DNA of 64,000 nt from Schaedlerella arabinosiphila (GTDB taxonomy: Bacteria; Bacillota; Clostridia; Lachnospirales; Lachnospiraceae). The notes below the pieces were generated by a model that did no database searches, had not been told where the DNA came from, and saw only the letters and a program-made list of their open reading frames with translations. The stretch lies in assembly GCF_003885045.1 (NCBI RefSeq), contig NZ_RHJS01000002.1:2914001-2978000 (forward strand), in the 5' to 3' direction. Shown one piece after another: positions 18,341 through 27,351 of this stretch (position 1 is its first letter; each line of letters opens with the position of its first letter). The position numbers were made by a program, and so were the translations under genes.

Positions 18341-18820
18341 GTGGTAGACTATACAAAAAAGTATCGACGGAAACGTCGCAAGTACGAGGTGAAAGGAAAG
18401 ACCTACTTTAAATATCCTAACAAATACTATTACACGGATATTGGCCTTCGTAATGCCAGATTGGATTATCGTCAATATGATCCTGGACATATTATGGAAA
18501 ACATCATCTATAACGAACTTTTACGTCGAGGATATTCCGTTGATGTTGGTGTTGTGGCCGACCGTAACGGCGGTGCAAATGTGCAAAAGGAAATTGACTT
18601 CGTCGTAAATGATGCAGATAAAAAAATCTACATCCAGTCAGCTTTCCAGAGAGATACAGCAAAAAAAGAATCCTCTGGACTTGCATCATTGATGCTGACA
18701 AAAGACTTTTTCAAAAAAATCATTGTCCGAATGGATATTCCTCATAACTTCTATGATGAAAACGGAATTTTCCATTGCAGCCTGATAGACCTGCTGCTTG
18801 GTCGTGTGGAATTGTTTTGA
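18341..18820 (+). pseudogene. C-terminal fragment of a DUF4143-type ATP-binding protein
   Basis: The 159-residue frame matches the C-terminal part of AAA-family proteins with a DUF4143 domain (KYYYTDIGLRNARL; HIMENIIYNELLRRGY; KEIDFVV). A full gene would be about 400-480 codons with an N-terminal ATPase; the Walker motifs are absent and an in-frame stop lies just upstream of the first GTG. It is therefore a remnant. It sits at the start of a graveyard of mobile-element fragments next to the CRISPR array. Confidence 0.75.
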
Positions 18821-18940
18821 TCAATAAGCCAAGCAGATAACAGAATTACTTTTTAGGAGTGGCCCTTCTGAGTTACTCCTATTTTTATTGCCTGGGGAAG
18901 TATTGTATTCTGCTCTGATCGCTGTCAAATCACAATAATT

Positions 18941-19213
18941 TTAATCCCAATTTCTGTTTGAAACGATCAGGCTATATTTTCCCGTACCGCCAATCTTTTT
19001 TCCAATCCCCATATCTACACCATTTTTACAGACTATGCCCCCTTCCATCGTCTCCCCCGTGGCCCCCGCAAAGAGCTTCGCATTGCAGGCTCTGTATACC
19101 ATCATGTAAAACGTTGGATTCAGATAGACCAGGTCATTGGGAATGTATATATACCCTACCAGCGCCATCAGAAACACCAGTACAAAAACATCGACAATAT
19201 TGCTCAAAGGCAA
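18941..19213 (-). CDS. Small hypothetical protein, possibly a fragment
   Basis: Frame of 90 residues with one clear N-terminal membrane helix (IVDVFVLVFLMALVGYIYI) followed by a polar tail. I do not recognise it. No good ribosome binding site precedes the first ATG, and the frame abuts a transposase remnant, so it may be the 3' end of a larger lost gene. It is listed because the composition looks like real protein rather than a shadow. Confidence 0.35.
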   Translation of the reverse strand: MPLSNIVDVFVLVFLMALVGYIYIPNDLVYLNPTFYMMVYRACNAKLFAGATGETMEGGIVCKNGVDMGIGKKIGGTGKYSLIVSNRNWD

Positions 19214-19228
19214 TCCAATAATCTCCTC

Positions 19229-19455
19229 AGCATTGAAAGCATCTAATGCCTATAAGAAAAAAGCATTACCGTTATTAAGGTTTTTCAGTATCTTTTTCTG
19301 CTAATTTTTTCTAACAGAAGTATGTATATGAGCCTGATCACTGGACAAAATATTCCCGGATTTGCTAAGGATACTGTGTATCGGTTCATGAAGATGCCCC
19401 AGATTAACTGGATACGTTTTACAACTATGCTGGCTTCCCGGATTATCAGATATAC
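19229..19455 (+). pseudogene. IS4-type transposase remnant (plus-strand copy)
   Basis: Broken reading frames encode pieces of one transposase N-terminal region: ALKASNAYKKK, then after a frameshift SMYMSLITGQNIPGFAKDT and VYRFMKMPQINWIRFT. The first part is an inverted copy of the minus-strand remnant at 19872-20089, which has ALKASNAYKKKVIPVIEVF. No intact frame or terminal repeats are seen. Confidence 0.7.
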
Positions 19456-19465
19456 TATACTGCAC

Positions 19466-19872
19466 TTATTTTAAGCCACAAAGCCGCTTGAGTGTTTCTT
19501 CATCACCAGCATATTAGAATGCGATATCATCTTTAAAAACAGATTTATCGCTTTCGCTGAGCTTGTGCAGGGCATCACGTTTCATCTCCTCTATTATCTT
19601 TGCATAAAAATTCTTGCCAGTCTTTCACAGTCCGCTAGTATCCGGCTGACATTGTCACTGGACATTTTTTTCGGCCCCTATTACGGCAGGTATAAAATTT
19701 CCTTTCTCCCAAAAATGGATGTCAACCTCTCCCTTTCCGGTATATTCCAAGTCTTTCCGTTTTAATAACAGAATCTCATTAATACGTGAGCTGCTTTCAT
19801 ACATTACAGAAAGAAGAAAACGTCCCCTTACGGAATCCCTGTTCCCGCTCACTTGTTCAAGTACTGCTCCGG
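19466..19872 (-). pseudogene. Tyrosine recombinase (integrase) remnant
   Basis: The upper part reads RGRFLLSVMYESSSRINEIL, the region around the first catalytic Arg of tyrosine recombinases; then DNVSRILADCERLARIF, and a tail ending AGDEETLKRLCGLK before a stop at 19466. The segment carrying the later catalytic residues (His-x-x-Arg and Tyr) is missing and there are stops and frameshifts. Its front is joined in frame to an IS4-type transposase fragment at about 19872. Confidence 0.65.
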
Positions 19873-20089
19873 GAGTATTTCGTCCAGTGGTCAGGTTCAT
19901 ATGCATACTTCTGGTAGAAAAAATCAGCAGAAAAAGATACTGAAAAACCTCAATAACGGGAATGACTTTTTTCTTATAGGCATTAGATGCTTTCAATGCC
20001 AATGAGTCATGGAATCTTTTTAAAAATTTTCCGATAGATTTTGAAATCTGCTTATCATTCTGGTTTGCTTGTGTTATACTTTTATTCAT
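19872..20089 (-). pseudogene. IS4-type transposase N-terminal remnant (minus-strand copy)
   Basis: Encodes about 73 residues: MNKSITQANQNDK, then LALKASNAYKKKVIPVIEV and FQYLFLLIFSTRSMHMNLTT, ending at NTPG, where the frame passes into an integrase fragment. An inverted partial copy of the same sequence is at 19229-19455. The gene is only a stump; the DDE catalytic domain is absent. Confidence 0.7.
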
Positions 20090-20232
20090 AGCATGAGTCT
20101 CCGGTTTTAATTGTTTTTCGGCAACTCAATTATACCAAACCAGACGGTTTCATGCTATTTTATTGCCAGTTTTTATTGAATTTTCATGGTACAGGCACTT
20201 ATTAAAGTGCGAAGTTTGAGTTTAGTATATAT

Positions 20233-21723
20233 TGTGCAAGATATACTCCCACACAGGGAGTGACGATGCCCTTCCCATGTTTGATCGCATAATAAGTAAT
20301 TTCAATCCACACTCCCACGCAGGGAGTGACGCAGCAGGCGTAACAGCTTCCAGGGTGACACTCGATTTCAATCCACACTCCCATGCAGGGAGTGACTCAT
20401 CTGCTTCTTTACTGTCCTGCAGTGCCGTCTTATTTCAATCCACACTCCCACGCAGGGAGTGACTTGATTCGGATGATCTGTCTGAGAAGATATACCAATT
20501 TCAATCCACACTCCCACGCAGGGAGTGACGATCAGAGTTTCCAGGTTTTCGGTCATGTTATAGATTTCAATCCACACTCCCACGCAGGGAGTGACGCTAC
20601 ATCAGATTTTAGTGATGCCGTACTGTGTAATTTCAATCCACACTCCCACGCAGGGAGTGACGATTGCCATTGTTTTGTTTTCCTCCGATAATCTCATTTC
20701 AATCCACACTCCCACGCAGGGAGTGACGATTATGCAATATATTTTATACCGATTCTTACCATTTCAATCCACACTCCCACGCAGGGAGTGACCTTCCTGC
20801 GTCCATGCACGCATTTTGGGTTTGATATTTCAATCCACACTCCCACGCAGGGAGTGACGACGCCCCTGACGTTTCTCCATCTGCATGACTTCCAATTTCA
20901 ATCCACACTCCCACGCAGGGAGTGACAATGATGGGAGCGGATACAGCAGCAACAAAGAGGGATTTCAATCCACACTCCCACGCAGGGAGTGACGCAGGTG
21001 CTTTTTGTTTACCTAAAAATACAAAAATTTCAATCCACACTCCCACGCAGGGAGTGACCAGCGATACAAGCCGGGACTGTTACTGCCGGAATATTTCAAT
21101 CCACACTCCCACGCAGGGAGTGACTTCCAGCCGCTCCATTAAAATGCACGCCAGCACCATTTCAATCCACACTCCCACGCAGGGAGTGACGAAACATGCA
21201 TGCATATGGAGCCTTTGCAATTGTGATTTCAATCCACACTCCCACGCAGGGAGTGACCTATGCAACGATGGAAGCGCATGCCAAACAGATGATTTCAATC
21301 CACACTCCCACGCAGGGAGTGACAGAGACGTACTGATATTCATTCAAAGTTATTTTTCATTTCAATCCACACTCCCACGCAGGGAGTGACTTTATGCAGT
21401 GTTGGAACATATGCCATTAAGGCAATTTCAATCCACACTCCCACGCAGGGAGTGACGGGATATGAAGTAAGCTTTGAGCAGACTTCTTTAATTTCAATCC
21501 ACACTCCCACGCAGGGAGTGACATGCTGTAGAGCGCTGATCCAAATGTATTCTGTAATATTTCAATCCACACTCCCACGCAGGGAGTGACGCAAAGCATT
21601 GATCGTAAAAGTGCCGATCCCACGATTTCAATCCACACTCCCACGCAGGGAGTGACCAGGGATTGCCCGGTCGGGAAAACGTAGGAAGCCGATTTCAATC
21701 CACACTCCCACGCAGGGAGTGAC
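20233..21723 (-). CRISPR. Type I-C CRISPR array: 22 full repeats plus one degenerate end repeat
   Basis: The repeat is 32 bp; on the minus strand it reads GTCACTCCCTGCGTGG then GAGTGTGGATTGAAAT, a type I-C sequence with a CTCCC/GGGAG stem. Repeats start at 20299, 20365, 20432, 20498 and so on to 21692, about 66 bp apart, with 22 spacers of 33-36 bp. The copy at 20365 has one changed base. The outermost copy (20233-20264) keeps only the CTCCCAC-A-CAGGGAGTGAC part. Decay at the low-coordinate end, and the cas operon at the other, show that the leader is at 21724-21891 and transcription runs on the minus strand, with newest spacers near 21690. Confidence 0.98.
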
Positions 21724-21891
21724 AGCAAATATGCACAATAATACCAATTTCTCTTGCACACATTTGTCAAAACTTAACAATTTTTATACCTGCTTCACAA
21801 AATCCATTTCTTAATATCCCAATTTTCTATCATTCTTTCTTCTTTTTCCAGTGCGAACCTCCCGCCTATCTATGTAAACTAATAGTTCGCA
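21724..21891 (-). promoter_or_regulatory. CRISPR leader
   Basis: A 168 bp A+T-rich non-coding stretch between the stop of cas2 and the first perfect repeat. Its position next to the least decayed end of the array makes it the leader, which holds the array promoter and the site where Cas1-Cas2 adds spacers. No single promoter could be fixed with confidence. Confidence 0.75.
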
Positions 21892-22182
21892 CTACAAAAT
21901 AAGCACCCCTTCCTGATTAATACTGGCTTTTATTCCATAGTGTTCAATTTTACTCTTATAATTGTTTCCTAAATAGTAAAATCTCAAACTATCTTTCTCC
22001 AAATCCACAATCTCCAGTAATTGTGCTTTCAGTAATTTACATTGGCCCGGGTCTAAAATACATTCAAATACCGAATTTTGTACCCGCTGCCCATGATTTA
22101 CACATTGTTTTGCTACTTTGCGCAAACGTGCCCTTCCTTTTGCGCTTTCCGTATTTACATCATATGTAATTAGTACAAGCAT
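21892..22182 (-). CDS. cas2: CRISPR-associated endonuclease Cas2
   Basis: Protein of 96 residues, the usual length. It begins MLVLITYDVNTES, with the conserved first-strand Asp at position 8, and continues with the family pattern VNHGQRVQNSVFECIL. Cas2 dimers join two Cas1 dimers to insert spacers. It starts 6 bp after the cas1 stop and is the last cas gene before the leader. Confidence 0.97.
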   Translation of the reverse strand: MLVLITYDVNTESAKGRARLRKVAKQCVNHGQRVQNSVFECILDPGQCKLLKAQLLEIVDLEKDSLRFYYLGNNYKSKIEHYGIKASINQEGVLIL

Positions 22183-22188
22183 AATCCC

Positions 22189-23220
22189 TCATTTCCACAA
22201 AAACGGTGGATAACCGTCTATATCGCCCCGCAGGTATCTTGCAAGCAACAGTGCCTGCACATGCGGAACCAGACCCCAACATATTTTTTCCTGTAGATAA
22301 GGGTGGGTAATCTGCCCCCGCTTGTGCTCCTGCCAGGCAGTAATAAACTTCTTTCTTCCGTCGTCTGTAAACTCTACCGCACCGCTTTCTGATCTCCGGA
22401 AGTGTTCTTTTCGAATCTGCCGGTTATTAATAAGCGTTAATACAAACCGATCCACCAGCACAGCACGCATTTCTTCCATCAGATCCAATGCCAGTGATTT
22501 TCTTCCTGGCCTGTCTCTATGCAAAAAACCAACATAAGAATCCAGCCCGACTCCTTCTAATGCCCCTGCACAGTCATTTGCAAGCAGCGTATAGCCAAAA
22601 GACAACATTGAGTTGACGTTGTCTAATGGCGGGCGCTTATTTCTTCCCCGAAAATAAAATTCCTCTTTTTGATTCAATATGAGTTCGTCAAATACATCAA
22701 AATAAACTGAAGCGCATTCTCCCTCCATCCCACGGAGGGAATCCAGGTCTTCCGCCTGTTTTATTTTCGTCATTTCATTTGTTAAATACTGAGCCGCTTT
22801 CCTGCATCGTTCTTCATCTACCCTGAGCACATGATCCCGCAAAGTCCGATCTATACTCCATCTACAATTGAATACTTTTCCCAGAATCAGATTTCTGGCA
22901 ATCAGACAACTATCTGTTTTATGATCCGATATCCGATATTGTTGTTTTCTCAATAGCACGTTTCCCTGATTCTCACCGACAACTCTACAGAGAAATTTTC
23001 CAAAAGGACTGAAAAATGCAAGATGGATTCCTCTTTTCGCACATGCTCCCATGAAAACCGGGGTTGCCCCATTGTAAGTAAAGCATACAATGCTCTCCAA
23101 TGTGTGTAGTGGAAACTGCCCGACCTTTTGCTTGTTTATCTCAACACATACCGTTTCGCCATCTAATGACAAAAAGGCATTTTCAGTTGTAATAAACAGT
23201 GTATTCAACAGTTTTCGCAT
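22189..23220 (-). CDS. cas1: CRISPR-associated endonuclease Cas1 (type I-C)
   Basis: Integrase of the adaptation complex, 343 residues. The N-terminal beta domain (about 1-90) leads to the helical catalytic domain with LRGMEGECASVYFDVF (metal-binding Glu at about 166), a His in YVGFLHRDRPGRKSLALD and the acidic run DLMEEMRAVLVDRF. All expected active-site elements are present. It lies 1 bp downstream of cas4 and 6 bp upstream of cas2. Confidence 0.98.
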   Translation of the reverse strand: MRKLLNTLFITTENAFLSLDGETVCVEINKQKVGQFPLHTLESIVCFTYNGATPVFMGACAKRGIHLAFFSPFGKFLCRVVGENQGNVLLRKQQYRISDHKTDSCLIARNLILGKVFNCRWSIDRTLRDHVLRVDEERCRKAAQYLTNEMTKIKQAEDLDSLRGMEGECASVYFDVFDELILNQKEEFYFRGRNKRPPLDNVNSMLSFGYTLLANDCAGALEGVGLDSYVGFLHRDRPGRKSLALDLMEEMRAVLVDRFVLTLINNRQIRKEHFRRSESGAVEFTDDGRKKFITAWQEHKRGQITHPYLQEKICWGLVPHVQALLLARYLRGDIDGYPPFLWK

Positions 23221-23221
23221 T

Positions 23222-23878
23222 TTATTCCCTCAATAAACTTTTCTCAATATAATCTTCTATTGTTTTTACCCTTCCTAACTTCGGTATGCAGATTTCTTTC
23301 AACGAACAGGCATTACATCCCTTCTGCGGTTTTACCTTTGGCGTATATCCTTTGTTCCACAGATCATGCATTTCTTTTGCCATATCATAGACCCGCTCCC
23401 TGAGCTGCTCCGTAAATTCCACATTTTGTCTCCGACGACTTTCTCCATAAAATAAACTGCCAGACGGTATTTGGCATAAAAGCATCTCTTCAAGGCAGAT
23501 TGCCTGACCGCATAACTGCAATTCATCGGCATCGTTTGTTTTTGGTTTTCCTTTCTTATACTCTACCGGGTATGGCTTCCAATAGCCCTCATAAGAAGAT
23601 AATGAAATTCCATTGTCTGACTTATGGAACTCTACTACATCACAGATCCCCGACATCCCTAACTGTGCCGATTTGATATGGAGCCCTCTTGTTATAAGCA
23701 GATCTCCTCTTTTTTCAATACGGTCATTATCATGTGCCACCGCATGAAATAGATTTCCATCCACTGTCCGTTCATTCTCTGCCCATTGCTGTTCAATATG
23801 AATCAGAGCCCACTGTCTTCTGCAATATGCAAAATGCTGCAGTCCAGATAGCATTAAATACTCATCTTCCTTATACAT
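23222..23878 (-). CDS. cas4: CRISPR-associated exonuclease Cas4
   Basis: RecB-like nuclease of 218 residues that trims prespacers and checks the PAM in type I-C systems. An N-terminal Cys (HFAYCRRQW) and the C-terminal GCNACSLKEIC supply four Cys for an iron-sulfur cluster. The nuclease core includes GICDVVEFH and PVEYKKGKPK. It begins 5 bp after the cas7c stop and ends 1 bp before cas1, in one operon. Confidence 0.96.
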   Translation of the reverse strand: MYKEDEYLMLSGLQHFAYCRRQWALIHIEQQWAENERTVDGNLFHAVAHDNDRIEKRGDLLITRGLHIKSAQLGMSGICDVVEFHKSDNGISLSSYEGYWKPYPVEYKKGKPKTNDADELQLCGQAICLEEMLLCQIPSGSLFYGESRRRQNVEFTEQLRERVYDMAKEMHDLWNKGYTPKVKPQKGCNACSLKEICIPKLGRVKTIEDYIEKSLLRE

Positions 23879-23883
23879 TTTCT

Positions 23884-24735
23884 TTACATACCCTCAATAA
23901 TCTCTGGTTCCAGTTCCGGAAGATTTTCTAATTGAATGTCGTAATCCTCTACTGAAGAAGGAATCAATACATCTTCCTTCAAGGTGATTTTCAAAGAATC
24001 ATGTACCTTTGCCGCAGAATATTGTCCGATCTTATTATTATGTTTCCACCAGTATACAGAAACCACTTCCATACTTCCATCTGGTCTTGCCGAAGACGCA
24101 TCATTGATGAAAAGTGTACAAAGCGCCTCTTTCAGCATATTTGCATCCTCCTCAGAGAATCCTGTTTTCTCCGCCAGCTGAACATTGACCGAGCCTTTTA
24201 TCCGATATAACCCAAATTCCACAAAATGCTTCGTCCCCATTGTATCTGAGCTTTTTCCTTCCGCTGGTTCGCTATTGACACTTTTTGTAATCTGCATACT
24301 GTTAATATCTACCGGGGAACAGCTGATTGCCTGATGGATTGATACTGGTCCCCTGACTCCCACGGAAACACTATCTTTTTTATCCTTGCTCTTCTTAAAC
24401 GCAAACACCTGCCCAAACATACGCACATCAATCCATTTTTCGCAGGCTTTCTTCGCATATTCATCATTTGATTTATATTCTGTAATATTTCCAGAGGCTC
24501 TTTCGCTCAATGAAGTATATTCGTCATCGCTGCGTTCAGCTGACTGTACAAAAACAGATTCACCCATGTCCTGCAGACGGTTTCTAATCTTTCTTTTGAT
24601 GCAGACATCAGAAATTTCCCCCTGTCCGGTGTAAGTTGTTCTGGGACGGTTTCCATTTAACGGATCTCCATTTGGATTTGCGTTGGCTACTTTTACTAAT
24701 ACCGTAAAATCAATCTTATTCTGTAAACTGCTCAT
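23884..24735 (-). CDS. cas7c: Cascade backbone protein Cas7c (Csd2)
   Basis: Protein of 283 residues that coats the crRNA in the type I-C Cascade. It starts with the family signature KIDFTVLVKVANANPNGDPL, then NRPRTTY. It also has WIDVRMFGQVFAF and VGVRGPVSIHQAIS, as expected of Csd2. It overlaps the end of cas8c by 4 bp (ATGA), so the two are translationally coupled. Confidence 0.97.
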   Translation of the reverse strand: MSSLQNKIDFTVLVKVANANPNGDPLNGNRPRTTYTGQGEISDVCIKRKIRNRLQDMGESVFVQSAERSDDEYTSLSERASGNITEYKSNDEYAKKACEKWIDVRMFGQVFAFKKSKDKKDSVSVGVRGPVSIHQAISCSPVDINSMQITKSVNSEPAEGKSSDTMGTKHFVEFGLYRIKGSVNVQLAEKTGFSEEDANMLKEALCTLFINDASSARPDGSMEVVSVYWWKHNNKIGQYSAAKVHDSLKITLKEDVLIPSSVEDYDIQLENLPELEPEIIEGM

Positions 24736-26600
24736 TCTTCTGTACCTCCAATTTCTTCTTTTTTCTTATTCAGTTCTGCTCTTTGTAAATAATACCCCAA
24801 TAAATAGTCTTCTTTTAGTCCCTGATTCAGTATTCCCGCGTCTTCTTCTCTAAATGAGCTGACAATTCCGCTGATCAACCCTCTATAATATTCTCTTGAT
24901 CCAGGTCGTAACTTCTGAAAATATGGATTTAACAACCCCTCCAATATCTTCCATGTCTGCATCGGATGATTCACATAAGCTGACTGTAAACGGATTGCAT
25001 TGGGATCACGGGTCTCTCCTCTGTCATAGGTTCTTCTCTCTACCATTTCACATATGGCCAGCAGCCTTCCAAACAAATAGCTTCGATCCTTGTTTTCTAA
25101 ATCCAACTTCATCTTTTCCTTTTCTTCCTGCCTTTCTCCCGTTTTTTCATAATGAAATTTACTGATCATTGCACAAGCCGTAGACAACACCCGTTCTCTG
25201 TTCCCTCGCGTATATGCCAATGGAGACGATGCACGGAGCATTAAAGCATGTATGATGTCAAATGGAACCTGCTTTCTTTCCAACATACATTTTACAAGAC
25301 GCTGTGTCTGCTCTTTCAGAACTTTATCATCTACTTTTATAAAATTCTCTCGCTCTCGTCCAAACGCACATTCTACGATTCTCCGAAAGATTGGTGTATG
25401 AATTGTGTAATATGGTTGCTTTTTCTCGTTGAATTTAATATATTTCCAATTGCAGGTTTGGCCCCAGTAGATCATATTCGCCAGGAAATCCGACGCGGCC
25501 AGTTCGTGATAATAGGTGACCGAAAGCCGCCCTGTTGTCGCCGCGTCCAACCCCATCACAATAATCGAATCCATTTCTTCGAATTGGTCCTGATATCCCT
25601 GAAATGCTTTTTTCAGTTTTTTTCGATAAGAAATGTCCGTATCCAGTATTCCCTCATCCTCAATCAAACCGAGTTCATCAAATAAATCCGGTGTTTTCTT
25701 TCCTTCTGGATTCCAACAGATAAAAGTCCTTTTATTCTGACTTCCGATCGGCACCCCCTGCTTTTTCACGAGCCAAGTCAACGCGCTGTGTATTTTCTGA
25801 GATGCTTCATAACTTAATGCATAAGACTGCTCCGCATCCCGGAATCTTCCCCGGTAAGTATATCCCTGGGGGTCATTTGCCGATACCAGCTTTGCTCCAT
25901 AATCCGATGCTACGATTCCTCTTGGATGATTCGTGGAAATCGTATTCTCTTCACCTGATAAATAACAAACATCCTTTTTTCCCTGTTGCCTGTTTAAATA
26001 ATATTTTGTATAAGTCTGTATCAAAGAATCATCTTCCCATGTACAGTCACGCCCTTGTCCTTCCAAAACCCGAAATCTGACTATCACCTTTTCATAAGGC
26101 TGACCGCTGATTTTTTTCTTTTCAAATACCCCGTCTTCTCTTACCTCAATAAAACCAGCTTTGACAAGGTCTGAAATCAGCATTTCCTTTACAAGATAAT
26201 TATAAATAATCCGTACCTTCGGATGCGAATCCTCAGATTCCGCCCACCTTCTCAGGTTCTCAATATAAGACTTAAATTTCTCCTGGGCACTCTTTTTCTG
26301 CTCCGCATTTTCACAATGTGACGAAAAATCCCCCGCTATATAGGGAAGCATGTCACTTAATGCATGAGGTGCTATCAACTTGCCCGATCTGCTTGCAGAT
26401 GCCTCCGTAACCGGAATCAGCGTAGCCGTTTCTTTTTTATCTATATTTACTGCCCCTTTAAATTCTCCTTCATGGTCTAATGTAATCTCTACCTGAGCAT
26501 TCGCATTCATATGTGCGATCGGAGTCAGCTGAATCTCTGACTGCTGCCCTTTTCCTATATTTTTTTCATAGGTTTTATAAAGTTGGCTCATCCATGACAT
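24732..26600 (-). CDS. cas8c: Cascade large subunit Cas8c (Csd1)
   Basis: Large subunit of the type I-C effector, 622 residues, which recognises the PAM. It starts MSWMSQLYKTYEKN at 26600, with GGAGGGGG 5 bases upstream; the frame is open a further 18 codons into cas5c, which I reject. Family features include FICWNPEGKKTPDLF, IIVMGLDAATTGRLSVTYY and a C-terminal helical domain that may also be made as Cas11c from an internal start, as shown for other I-C systems. It overlaps cas5c by 26 bp. Confidence 0.95.
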   Translation of the reverse strand: MSWMSQLYKTYEKNIGKGQQSEIQLTPIAHMNANAQVEITLDHEGEFKGAVNIDKKETATLIPVTEASASRSGKLIAPHALSDMLPYIAGDFSSHCENAEQKKSAQEKFKSYIENLRRWAESEDSHPKVRIIYNYLVKEMLISDLVKAGFIEVREDGVFEKKKISGQPYEKVIVRFRVLEGQGRDCTWEDDSLIQTYTKYYLNRQQGKKDVCYLSGEENTISTNHPRGIVASDYGAKLVSANDPQGYTYRGRFRDAEQSYALSYEASQKIHSALTWLVKKQGVPIGSQNKRTFICWNPEGKKTPDLFDELGLIEDEGILDTDISYRKKLKKAFQGYQDQFEEMDSIIVMGLDAATTGRLSVTYYHELAASDFLANMIYWGQTCNWKYIKFNEKKQPYYTIHTPIFRRIVECAFGRERENFIKVDDKVLKEQTQRLVKCMLERKQVPFDIIHALMLRASSPLAYTRGNRERVLSTACAMISKFHYEKTGERQEEKEKMKLDLENKDRSYLFGRLLAICEMVERRTYDRGETRDPNAIRLQSAYVNHPMQTWKILEGLLNPYFQKLRPGSREYYRGLISGIVSSFREEDAGILNQGLKEDYLLGYYLQRAELNKKKEEIGGTEE

Positions 26601-27324
26601 CCAATCCCCCTCCTTCCTCGCTGACCATTGAAAAATTGCCGGCTGCCTCGTCAAATTGTTTCATATTCATCTCTCTTACCGGACGGTGGATACATTCCCA
26701 TGGAGGCAGAAATGAAATTACACCCTCCTTCATGACTGCCTGCCAGAGCCGCACGCTCATTTTCCCCTTCGTTTCTTCCGAAAATGCTTCATCCGCATAT
26801 GTAATCCCATGATACATCATCCCAAAACTCAATTCTGGAAGGTGATCATAGAATCCCTCTTCTTCCCCAAAAACACAAGGTCTTACATATCCCTGGCATT
26901 CTCTGGTTCCCAAAAAAATATCTCTTCTCCCACCACGTTCGATCATCCTTTTCGCAATATTATGATGCTTATTTTCATTACGGTCCTTTTCCAGTTCCGG
27001 ACGGTTCTCATTCCAGATAAAGTGTGCCAGTATCTGATATCTGCAGTCTTTTAAATATGTATAATAAGACAGATCGTTATCATCGTTGTAATATTTGATC
27101 GGGCGCACTCCTTTTGTCTCCGTCTGGATCGGGTTCATGATTCGCACTTTATCTATGATCCAGATGAGTGTAGGCTTCCAATATACGCTTTGCAAGATCC
27201 CTTTCAGCGCTTCATATGTTGGAACCTGATATGTAAACTTCTCTCCTCCCACACGGGTAACCGGATCTGCAAAGAGTCCATAATCTCCAGTCACCTCAAA
27301 TTCCACCGAATTTCTGTGTTTCAT
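26575..27324 (-). CDS. cas5c: Cascade subunit and crRNA-processing endonuclease Cas5c (Cas5d)
   Basis: RAMP protein of 249 residues. In type I-C systems Cas5 takes the place of Cas6 and cuts the pre-crRNA; no cas6 is present here, in agreement. The start is the ATG at 27324 (MKHRNSVEFEVTGDYGLFAD) behind GGGAGG with a 5-base gap. Recognisable features are TYQVPTYEALKGIL and GTRECQGYVRPCVF. It lies about 27 bp from the cas3 stop. Confidence 0.95.
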   Translation of the reverse strand: MKHRNSVEFEVTGDYGLFADPVTRVGGEKFTYQVPTYEALKGILQSVYWKPTLIWIIDKVRIMNPIQTETKGVRPIKYYNDDNDLSYYTYLKDCRYQILAHFIWNENRPELEKDRNENKHHNIAKRMIERGGRRDIFLGTRECQGYVRPCVFGEEEGFYDHLPELSFGMMYHGITYADEAFSEETKGKMSVRLWQAVMKEGVISFLPPWECIHRPVREMNMKQFDEAAGNFSMVSEEGGGLDVMDEPTL

Positions 27325-27351
27325 TTCTTCCTCCCTTCTATCCTGAACCAC

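Noticed and set aside
20265..21691. Self-targeting spacers
   Set aside because: I looked for matches of spacers within this window and found none by eye; the rest of the genome is not available, so nothing can be claimed.
20202..21770. Many reading frames rich in FNPHSHAGSD or LPAWECGLK repeats
   Set aside because: These are translations of the CRISPR repeats, not proteins.
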